This document shows positions 58,266 to 64,000 of a DNA stretch of 64,000 nucleotides, piece by piece (positions within the stretch are counted from its first letter, which is position 1; each line of letters opens with the position of its first letter). The DNA lies in NCBI RefSeq assembly GCF_024172185.1, contig NZ_JAMZEC010000001.1, positions 7,663,001 through 7,727,000 of the forward strand, written 5' to 3'. The translations under genes were made by a program, and so were the position numbers. Source of the stretch: Nonomuraea roseoviolacea subsp. carminata (lineage in GTDB: Bacteria; Actinomycetota; Actinomycetes; Streptosporangiales; Streptosporangiaceae). Under the pieces are notes generated by a model. That model was given only the letters and a program-made list of their open reading frames with translations, made no database searches and was not told where the DNA came from.

Positions 58266-58878
58266 CTCCCGCGGCGTCGAGGAAGCTCAGGGAGTCGCCG
58301 GCGCACACCCGGAAGACGTCCTCCAGTGACGCCTCCGGCCCCAGCCCGGCCGTCAGCTCGGCGGGCACGCCGAGCGCCCGGATCCGGCCGAGACTCATCA
58401 GCGCCACCCGGTCGCAGTGCTGCTCGGCCTCGTCCATGTAGTGGGTGGTGACCAGCACGGTCATGCCGGTCTCTGCGCGCAGCGCGCCGATCCGCTCCCA
58501 CACGACGGCCCGCGCCACCGGGTCCAGGACGCCGTACAGGCGGGCGAACAGGGCGACGTTCTGCCGCCCGGTCAGCGCGCCGTCCGCCGAGAGCTGCTGC
58601 GGCACGTACCCGATGCGCCTGCGCACGGCCATGCGCTCGCGCGCCGCGTCGAGGCCGAAGACCCGCACCGAGCCGGGCGGGCAGGGCAGCAGCGTGACGA
58701 TGAGCCGGATCGTGGTGGTCTTGCCCGCGCCGTTCGGCCCGAGCAGCCCGAACACCTGACCCGCCGCCACCCGCAGGTCGATCCCGTCCACGGCGGTCCT
58801 GGCGCCGAACGCGTACCGCAGGCCGGAGATCTCCACGGCCGGGCCGGTTCCACCCCCGGCGGCCGGCTCCTCCGACAC
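58213..58878 (-). CDS. ABC exporter ATPase lacking signature motif and Walker B
   Basis: A 221-residue DrrA-like ATPase; the family is normally about 300 residues. Walker A is normal (LLGPNGAGKTTTIRL) and the Q loop YVPQQLSADGALTGRQN is present. Then FARLYGV runs directly into LDPVARAVVWERIGALRAE (junction between 58528 and 58527). About 55-60 residues that should hold the helical domain, the LSGGQ-type signature and the DEPT Walker B are absent, without a frameshift. The His switch TTHYMDEAEQ remains. This is an in-frame internal deletion, natural or an assembly collapse. GTG at 58878 follows GAAGAGGGG. Confidence 0.85.
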   Translation of the reverse strand: MSEEPAAGGGTGPAVEISGLRYAFGARTAVDGIDLRVAAGQVFGLLGPNGAGKTTTIRLIVTLLPCPPGSVRVFGLDAARERMAVRRRIGYVPQQLSADGALTGRQNVALFARLYGVLDPVARAVVWERIGALRAETGMTVLVTTHYMDEAEQHCDRVALMSLGRIRALGVPAELTAGLGPEASLEDVFRVCAGDSLSFLDAAGGDARDIRSTRRTASRLG

Positions 58879-58973
58879 CGTCCCCTCTTCCCACGACGCT
58901 CCCACGGCGCGCCACCTCACTCCCGTCTCCCGTCTTCTGCCGGACGGCCCGGACCGCCCCACTGTGCGTCGCC

Positions 58974-58995
58974 GCCGATGAGACGACGATGAGAG
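58974..58995. promoter_or_regulatory. OmpR-type direct repeat upstream of the ABC exporter
   Basis: GATGAGA at 58977-58983 and 58988-58994, within 11-bp units GCCGATGAGAC and GACGATGAGAG. The 11-bp period is typical of OmpR-family dimer sites. The same motif recurs upstream of the STAS gene at 61341. Confidence 0.65.
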
Positions 58996-59002
58996 GGCGG
59001 GG

Positions 59003-59677
59003 TCAGCGGCCGGGGGACAGGCGGTACCCCGCGCCGCGAACGGTCTGGATCGTGTCGCGGCCGAACGGCCGGTCCACCTTCTCGCGCAGGTAACGCACGT
59101 ACACGTCGACGACGTTCGAGCCGCCGTCGTAGGCGAAGTCCCAGACGTGCTCGATGAGGTACGAGCGACTGAGGATCTCGTCGGGCCGCCGCATCAGCTC
59201 GTGCAGCAGCGCGAACTCCTTGGCCGACAGGTGGATCTCGGTCTCGCCCCGCCGGACCGTCCTCGTGCCCGGGTCGAGGGTGAGGTCGCCGGCCCGCAGC
59301 ACGGCGGGGCGGCGCACCTGGTCGCGGCGGGTCAGGGCGCGCAGCCGCGCGTACAGCTCGGCCAGCGCGAACGGCTTCGTCAGGTAGTCGTCGGCGCCCG
59401 CGTCGAGGCCGCGCACCCGGTCGTTGACGGTGTCGCGGGCGGTCAGCATGATGACCGGCGCCCACCGGCCCCGCTCCCGCATCCGCCGGCACACCTCGTA
59501 GCCGTCGGGCGGGGGGATCATCGCGTCGAGCACCACGGCGTCGTAGTCGTGCTCCATGACGCTCCACAGGGCGTCCTCGCCGCTGGTGGCCACGTCGACG
59601 GCGTAGCTCTCCCGCCGCAGGCCACGCGCCAGCACGTCGGCCATGGCGGCGTCGTCCTCGACGACGAGCACCCTCAT
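59003..59677 (-). CDS. OmpR/PhoB family response regulator
   Basis: A 224-residue two-component regulator. Receiver: VLVVEDDAAMADVLARGL, phospho-Asp in AVVLDAMIPPPDGYEV (Asp51 region), Thr in MLTARDT, Lys in YLTKPFALAELYARL. Effector winged helix: LTLDPGTRTVRRGETEIHLS, EFALLHELMRRPDEILSRSY and RYLREKVDRPFGRDTIQTVR. It is divergent from its kinase gene. Direct repeats matching its class lie just beyond its stop (before the ABC exporter) and after the kinase gene. Confidence 0.95.
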   Translation of the reverse strand: MRVLVVEDDAAMADVLARGLRRESYAVDVATSGEDALWSVMEHDYDAVVLDAMIPPPDGYEVCRRMRERGRWAPVIMLTARDTVNDRVRGLDAGADDYLTKPFALAELYARLRALTRRDQVRRPAVLRAGDLTLDPGTRTVRRGETEIHLSAKEFALLHELMRRPDEILSRSYLIEHVWDFAYDGGSNVVDVYVRYLREKVDRPFGRDTIQTVRGAGYRLSPGR

Positions 59678-59804
59678 GCGGCCACCCTAGAACGCACCCC
59701 TCCTCCGGGCGGGGGCGGGTGGAGGAGGCGTTGCGGGCTGGAGCGGCGGGGCGTGGGCGCCTGGATGGCGCGTGAGAGGATGGCAGGGATCCGGAGGTGG
59801 GGCC

Positions 59805-61244
59805 GTGCGGCTGGTACCGCGTTCGCTCCGTGTCCGGCTGGTGCTGGTGACCGCGGTCGGCGCCTCCGTCGCGCTCGTGCTCTGCCTGGGCCTGCTGTAC
59901 ACGGTGCTCGACCGGCAGCTTCGGGCCGCGTTCGACGCCGACCTGGGCCGCCGCGCCGGTGACGTGGCCGCCGCCGTGAGCGCCGGCGCGCCGGACGTCG
60001 TCCCCCTCGACCCCATGGCCCAGCTCTACGACTCCGGCGGGCGGCCGGTCGCCGCGTCGCCCGTCCTGGACGGCGGGCGGCTCCTGGCGCCGGCGCGGGT
60101 ACGCGCCCTGCGGGCCGAGCTGTTCACCGAGGCGTCGCTGCCCGGGCGGCGGGGCGGTGAGCCCGAGGAGGTCCGCGTGCTGGCGCGGCGCCTGGCCGAC
60201 GGGCGGGTCCTGGCCGTGGGAATCCGGGCGGCCCCGCTCCAGCACGCCCGCGACCGGCTGCTCGCGGCCCTCGCGCTGGCCGTGCCGCCGCTCGTCCTGC
60301 TCGTCTCGGCCGCCGCCTGGGCCGTCGTACGGGCGGCGCTGCGGCCCGTGGACACGCTGACCCGGGAGGCGGCGGCCATCTCGTCCCTGGAGAACGGACG
60401 GCGGATGCCGAGCGTGCCCGGGGACGACGAGATCGCCCGGCTCGCCCGCACCCTCGACGGGATGCTCGCCCGGCTGCGGGTGGCGTTCGACCATGAGCGG
60501 GCGTTCGTGGACGACGCGAGCCACGAGCTGCGCACGCCCATCGCGGTGCTGCGCGGCGAGATCGAGCTGGCCCTGTCGGCCCTGTCCGACGCCCGCGCGG
60601 CCTGTGGCCGCCGTGACGGCGGCGACACCGCCGTAGATCTTCGGGCGAGGGGTGGGCGGGATGCCGGGCCGGGCGTACCCCATGACCGGCTCGGCGAGGT
60701 GGAAAGGTCGCTGCGCGGGGCGCTCGGGGAGACCGAGCGGTTGTCGCGGCTGGCCGAGAACCTGCTGCGGCTCGCCCGCGCCGGCTCACTCCCCGCACCC
60801 GCCGAGCCGGTGGACGTGCCGGCCGTGGTCCGCGCGGAGGCGGACACGCTCCGGCCGCTGCTGGGGCTGCGCGTGGAGGTCACGGGCGACCCGCTGGTGG
60901 TGTCGGCCGACGCCGACCGGTTCCGCCAGGTGGCGGCCAACCTGATGGCCAACAGCGCGGCGGCCGGGGCCACGACGCTGAGCGTGCGGGTGGGCGCGGG
61001 CCGCGAGTGGCACGTGGTGGAGTTCGCCGACGACGGGCCGGGCTTCGCGCCCGGGCTGCTGGAGTCGGCGATGGAGCGCTTCACGCGCGGCGACGACGCC
61101 CGCACGCGGGGCCGGTCCGGGGCGGGGCTCGGCCTGCCGATCGCCCGCGCCGTCGTAGCCGCCCACGGGGGCACGATGACCATACGCAACGGGCTCCCGC
61201 TCGGCGGCGCGGTCGTCACCATTCGTCTCCCCGTTCACCGCTGA
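59805..61244 (+). CDS. OmpR-type sensor histidine kinase with an insert in the dimerisation domain
   Basis: A 479-residue membrane kinase with two helices flanking an extracytoplasmic sensor (about residues 35-160), a HAMP, HisKA and ATPase domain. Phospho-His lies in FVDDASHELRTPIAVLRGEI. Between the two DHp helices about 35 extra residues occur (RRDGGDTAVDLRARGGRDAG and following), encoded by DNA with less biased third positions (about 60594-60700). N box NLMANSAAAG, G1 FADDGPGF and G2 GRSGAGLGLPIARA. GTG at 59805 follows GGAGG. The 3' end starts a 41-bp tandem repeat. Confidence 0.9.
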   Translation: MRLVPRSLRVRLVLVTAVGASVALVLCLGLLYTVLDRQLRAAFDADLGRRAGDVAAAVSAGAPDVVPLDPMAQLYDSGGRPVAASPVLDGGRLLAPARVRALRAELFTEASLPGRRGGEPEEVRVLARRLADGRVLAVGIRAAPLQHARDRLLAALALAVPPLVLLVSAAAWAVVRAALRPVDTLTREAAAISSLENGRRMPSVPGDDEIARLARTLDGMLARLRVAFDHERAFVDDASHELRTPIAVLRGEIELALSALSDARAACGRRDGGDTAVDLRARGGRDAGPGVPHDRLGEVERSLRGALGETERLSRLAENLLRLARAGSLPAPAEPVDVPAVVRAEADTLRPLLGLRVEVTGDPLVVSADADRFRQVAANLMANSAAAGATTLSVRVGAGREWHVVEFADDGPGFAPGLLESAMERFTRGDDARTRGRSGAGLGLPIARAVVAAHGGTMTIRNGLPLGGAVVTIRLPVHR

Positions 61245-61332
61245 CCCGCGCGGTCGTCACCATCCGTCCCCCTGTTCAGCGCCGAGCAGCCGTACCGTCA
61301 CCATCAGCCTCGCCGTTCACCGGTGACCCGGC
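61209..61332. repeat. 41-bp tandem repeat over the histidine kinase 3' end
   Basis: Units at 61209-61249 (contains the stop), 61250-61290 and 61291-61332 share GTCGTCACCAT and CCSTTCA blocks. Divergence rises downstream. The first unit encodes the terminal AVVTIRLPVHR. Confidence 0.85.
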
Positions 61333-61340
61333 GGGCTCCT

Positions 61341-61378
61341 TCTCATCGGCTTCTCATCGTCGTGACCGCATGATGAGA
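61341..61378. promoter_or_regulatory. OmpR-type direct repeat upstream of the STAS gene
   Basis: TCTCATC at 61341-61347 and 61352-61358 (11-bp period), plus the reverse complement GATGAGA at 61372-61378. It is the same element as before the ABC exporter, in promoter position for the gene at 61429. Confidence 0.65.
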
Positions 61379-61428
61379 GCCCCCCGACCCTTGGAGCCGG
61401 TCACGACCCTCGGAAGGACCAAGGACCC

Positions 61429-61833
61429 ATGGAAACCCTCACCCTCCGGCGTCGGCGTCTGCCCGGCGTGATCCTCCTCGAGGTGGGCGGCGAGCTCGAC
61501 CTCCTCACCGCCGCCCGCTTCGGTGCCTTCGCCGGTCGCGTCCGCCGTCCCGGCCTGCACCTGGTCGTCGACCTGGCCGCGACCACGTTCCTCTCGTGCC
61601 ACGGCCTGCGGGCCCTGCTGGCGGTGGGGGACGACGTCCGGCGCGACGGCGGCGTCGCCCGCCTGGCGGCGCTGCCGCCCGGCCCGCTGAGGCTCGTCCG
61701 GCTTCTCCACGCCGACGCCCTGGTGCCCGTGCACGCCACGGTCGAGGACGCCCTGACCGCCGCCGCCCCGACCGGGGGCGCCGCCGGCCCGCCCGTCCTC
61801 ACCACCCCCGGCCACGCGCCTCTTGCACAGTAA
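61429..61833 (+). CDS. STAS domain protein (anti-sigma factor antagonist-like)
   Basis: A 134-residue SpoIIAA-like protein. STAS fold: ILLEVGGELDLLTAARFGAF, LVVDLAATTFLSCHGLRALL. At the normal phospho-acceptor motif DSSG the sequence is SCHG, so the regulatory serine is replaced by Cys and the preceding Asp is missing. Partner-switching by phosphorylation is therefore unlikely; another mode or loss of regulation is possible. ATG at 61429 follows GGAAGGACC. OmpR-type repeats upstream suggest control by the adjacent two-component system. Confidence 0.85.
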   Translation: METLTLRRRRLPGVILLEVGGELDLLTAARFGAFAGRVRRPGLHLVVDLAATTFLSCHGLRALLAVGDDVRRDGGVARLAALPPGPLRLVRLLHADALVPVHATVEDALTAAAPTGGAAGPPVLTTPGHAPLAQ

Positions 61834-61884
61834 AGTTTCCTAAAAGATACTCCGGGGAGTTGCCCCCCACTCCCAGGAGCGCCC

Positions 61885-62220
61885 ATGGTCCGCCGCGGCC
61901 TGACCCTCGCCACCGCCGCCCTCGCCACCGCCTTCACCGCCGCCCTCGTCACCGCCACGCCCGCCCAGGCGGCCGTCGTGGACGTCACGTTCGGCCCGAC
62001 GTCCATCGGCGACTACTGCCACGCGCGGGTCAGCTCGTCCTCCTGGATCGGCTTCTACGAGCCCGGAGGGCTGCGCTGCTACGCCGGCGGCATGGGCGGA
62101 GCCCTCCAGTACGCGGGGTCCGGCGATCCGTACCTCGCCTGCAAGTACCTGACGACCGACGTCGTCATGAGCGCCTCACGCGGCGCGTCCGACGCCCTGG
62201 TCTGCCGCGTCGTGCGCTGA
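61885..62220 (+). CDS. Small secreted protein with four cysteines
   Basis: A 111-residue exported protein. The signal peptide (basic MVRRG start, Ala/Thr-rich core, AQA cleavage site near residue 30) leaves a mature chain of about 80 residues with cysteines in GDYCHAR, LRCYAGG, YLACKYL and LVCRVV, probably two disulfides. No family recognised. ATG at 61885 follows CAGGAG. AT-rich sequence just upstream (around 61830-61850) may hold the promoter. Confidence 0.75.
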   Translation: MVRRGLTLATAALATAFTAALVTATPAQAAVVDVTFGPTSIGDYCHARVSSSSWIGFYEPGGLRCYAGGMGGALQYAGSGDPYLACKYLTTDVVMSASRGASDALVCRVVR

Positions 62221-62241
62221 GGGGTCGTGCGCCGACGGGCG

Positions 62242-62263
62242 GCCGTCCCCGGCGCGGGACGGC
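62242..62263. terminator. Hairpin between the secreted protein and ybdK-like genes
   Basis: GCCGTCCC (62242-62249), 6-nt loop, GGGACGGC (62256-62263), located between convergent stops. Confidence 0.5.
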
Positions 62264-62288
62264 GGCCGGGGGCCGGTCGCGGAGGCGG

Positions 62289-63410
62289 TCAGGCGCCCGC
62301 CTTCAGCGCAGCCGTGCCGGCCCGCGTCTCCGCCACGAGGAAGTCCACGACGTCCTCCATCCGCCCCCGCCGGTCGAGGACCCGGCGCTGGCGCTCGGCC
62401 GAGCTGCCGCGCGCCAGCGCCTCGCGCGCCAGGCCCGACACGAGGTCCCAGTCGCCCGCCTCCTCCAGGTACGGCCGCAGGTCGTCCACCAGCCGCAGCA
62501 CCACCTCTCCGGCCGGCGCCGGGGTGCCCTCGCGCGGGTCCACCAGCTCGCCCTCCAGGCCGGAGCGGGCCGCCTGCCACGCCGCCGCCCGCACCGGCTC
62601 CAGCTGCACCTCGCGCTCCGGGTCCCGCCGGGCGTGCTCCAGCTCGCGTGCCACCAGCGCCCGGAACAGCCCGGCGATCAGCACGATGTCGTCCACGCGC
62701 GGGCACGCGTCGCAGACCCGCAGCTCGACCGTGGGCACGTGCGCCGACGGCCGCACGTCGAAGTAGATCATCCCCGGGTCGCTGATCACCCCGGACCGCA
62801 CCAGGTCGTCCACCATGCGCTCGTAGTCGGCGGCGGAGCCGTAGCGGCCCATCGGCCCCGAGGTGGGCCAGCGCTGCCACACCATCGTGCGGTAGCTCGC
62901 GTACCCGGTGTCGGCGCCCAGCCAGTACGGCGAGCTGCAGCTCAGCGCGAGCAGCGGCGGCAGCCACGGCGTCACCAGGTGCGAGACCAGCACGGCCAGG
63001 TCGCGGTCGGCCACCTCGGCGTGCACCTGCGTGCCGCAGATGAGCTGCTCGCGGGTCAGGAGCTGGTAGTCGTCGAGCATCTGCTCGTAGCGGGGGTCGG
63101 GGGAGACCTTCATGGTGTCCGCGTCGCCCAGCGGCACGCTGCCCGCCGCGACGATGCCCACGCCGAGCCCGTCGGCGACGTCCGTGAGGGTGCCGCGCAG
63201 CGCCACGAGATCGCGCGCCAGGTCCTCCAGGCTCGTGAACGGCTTGCTGTTGGCCTCCACCGCCGATCGCTGCAGTTCCTGCGTGAACCGCTCCTTCGGC
63301 AGCTTGTCCAGCAGGGCACCCGATCGGGAGACCAGGTGCCGTGTGCCGGAGTCGACGATGTGGAACTCCTCCTCGACTCCGACGGCGATCGCAGGCTTGG
63401 AACTCGTCAC
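62289..63410 (-). CDS. ybdK: Carboxylate-amine ligase, YbdK/GCS2 family
   Basis: A 373-residue ATP-grasp-like ligase related to glutamate-cysteine ligase. Motifs: AIAVGVEEEFHIVDSGTRHL, RSAVEANSKPFTSLEDLARD, AAGSVPLGD, ICGTQVHAEVADRD and IYFDVRPSAHVPTVELRVCD. E. coli YbdK has weak gamma-glutamylcysteine synthetase activity; actinomycetes that make mycothiol often carry several homologues of unknown role. GTG at 63410 places the family N terminus close to the start and follows GGGAG. Confidence 0.9.
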   Translation of the reverse strand: MTSSKPAIAVGVEEEFHIVDSGTRHLVSRSGALLDKLPKERFTQELQRSAVEANSKPFTSLEDLARDLVALRGTLTDVADGLGVGIVAAGSVPLGDADTMKVSPDPRYEQMLDDYQLLTREQLICGTQVHAEVADRDLAVLVSHLVTPWLPPLLALSCSSPYWLGADTGYASYRTMVWQRWPTSGPMGRYGSAADYERMVDDLVRSGVISDPGMIYFDVRPSAHVPTVELRVCDACPRVDDIVLIAGLFRALVARELEHARRDPEREVQLEPVRAAAWQAARSGLEGELVDPREGTPAPAGEVVLRLVDDLRPYLEEAGDWDLVSGLAREALARGSSAERQRRVLDRRGRMEDVVDFLVAETRAGTAALKAGA

Positions 63411-63514
63411 TGGGGCCACTCCCGGGGAAGGTCGGCGTGTCGTTGCGCCGATCACCTCCCCGAAATGGCGGCTTTCGCACCTCCCATTGCGGCGCGCCAG
63501 GCGAGATCAGGCCG

Positions 63515-63859
63515 TCAGGCGGGCGTGAGCGGGCCGCGGCCCCGGGCGCGCTGCACGAGGTGGTCGTCCAGTCCGGCGGCCGCGAGGAGCCGCTCGGCCG
63601 AGGGGGACAGGTGGGCCAGGCTGAGGGTCCCGCCCCTGCGCTGCAACGATCGCTTGACCGCCAGCAGCACGCGCAGCCCGGAACAGTCGATGAACGACAC
63701 CTGGCTGAGGTCGAGCTCGAGCACGGACACGGAGGGCCCCTCGATCATGGTGTCGAGGCTGGTCTTCAGAAGCTCGGCGGTGGCGAGATCGATCTCCCCC
63801 CGCAGGTGCGCGACGGCGCGCCTTGGCTGGGTTTCCAGGGTGACGTTCAGCGACTCCAT
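63515..63859 (-). CDS. STAS domain anti-sigma factor antagonist
   Basis: A 114-residue SpoIIAA/RsbV-like protein. AVAHLRGEIDLATAELLKTS and LELDLSQVSFIDCSGLRVLL are the STAS core, with DCSG in place of DSSG: the usual phosphoserine is Cys. The C-terminal helices are intact. ATG at 63859 follows CTGGAGGATGCG. No anti-sigma kinase is adjacent in the window. It lies 104 bp upstream of the ybdK-like start, same strand. Confidence 0.9.
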   Translation of the reverse strand: MESLNVTLETQPRRAVAHLRGEIDLATAELLKTSLDTMIEGPSVSVLELDLSQVSFIDCSGLRVLLAVKRSLQRRGGTLSLAHLSPSAERLLAAAGLDDHLVQRARGRGPLTPA

Positions 63860-64000
63860 CGCATCCTCCAGATGGATCGGCCGACGCAGACTCCACAAAA
63901 GCCGCGTGTGCATCGCAACGCCACCATATTGGCCTCCCAGGTGTCACCCTCGGATCCGTAAAATCCTGGCCTCCGTTGGCCGACGCTCCGCACGAAAGCC
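63860..64000. other. End of window, upstream region of the STAS gene
   Basis: Upstream of the STAS start the sequence becomes less GC-rich (around 63885-63965) and likely holds its promoter; no clear -10/-35 pair or other gene start can be fixed before the window ends. Confidence 0.3.

Noticed and set aside
1..64000. Prophage or integrative element
   Set aside because: No integrase, transposase, phage structural gene, tRNA or attachment-type repeat was seen.

Overview
The window is 64 kb of very GC-rich DNA whose genes show strong G/C bias at third codon positions, frequent GTG starts, many ATGA/GTGA stop-start overlaps and several probably leaderless genes. RbpA, a split lnt/ppm1 pair, DUF5685, a PPOX-type F420-dependent protein and a SigR-type promoter all point to an actinomycete. 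A filamentous member of the Streptosporangiales (Nonomuraea-like) fits best, but genus is inference. No rRNA, tRNA, CRISPR array, phage or insertion sequence was seen. The segment reads as chromosomal-arm DNA: many regulator/target pairs with a few housekeeping genes.

Layout. 0.6-3.9 kb: lipoprotein acylation and mannosyl donor synthesis (lnt, ppm1), then fxsA. 4.1-6.1 kb: decayed region with a NUDIX fragment and a frameshifted lipoprotein. 6.1-14.2 kb: regulator/target pairs (methyltransferase/TetR, CGNR protein/metallo-hydrolase/MFS, NTF2-like/HxlR), a Cys-tailed DUF5685 protein and rbpA. 14.1-20.5 kb: UMF1 transporter, GDPD, then a coupled minus-strand run of MoxR ATPase, DUF58, VWA, RsmC-like and SpoU-type genes. 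20.6-25.5 kb: kinase-N-lobe-like membrane protein, DUF2268 peptidase under a MerR-type promoter, a NarL-type two-component system and an accessory clpP pair.

25.7-50.1 kb is mainly a carbohydrate island: GH78 with an AraC regulator, an ABC sugar importer without its own ATPase plus an unrecognised enzyme, a LacI regulator, a 1041-residue secreted lyase-like protein, an RbsD-type mutarotase and a GH106-like enzyme with a DeoR regulator. Three copies of the palindrome GTGAATCSATTCAC tie the ABC operon, lacI and the secreted protein into one regulon. Two rhamnosidase-type families suggest rhamnose-containing plant polysaccharides (inference). Set inside the island are a membrane NACHT NTPase with a coupled truncated HTH protein, and an SMR efflux/TetR unit.

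50.2-64 kb: small enzymes and regulators (DUF3841, nucleotidyltransferase, ACT, WYL/VOC, beta-lactamase-like lipoprotein, nitrilase-like protein, Usp), an ABC exporter whose ATPase lacks the signature and Walker B region, an OmpR-type two-component system with matching 11-bp direct repeats before the exporter and before a STAS gene, a YbdK-type ligase and a second STAS protein.

The main unusual signals are the LacI regulon, the OmpR-site regulon, the gutted ABC ATPase, the NACHT/HTH pair, two MerR-type promoters with no MerR gene nearby, and repeated short tandem duplications that sit on the 3' ends of genes.
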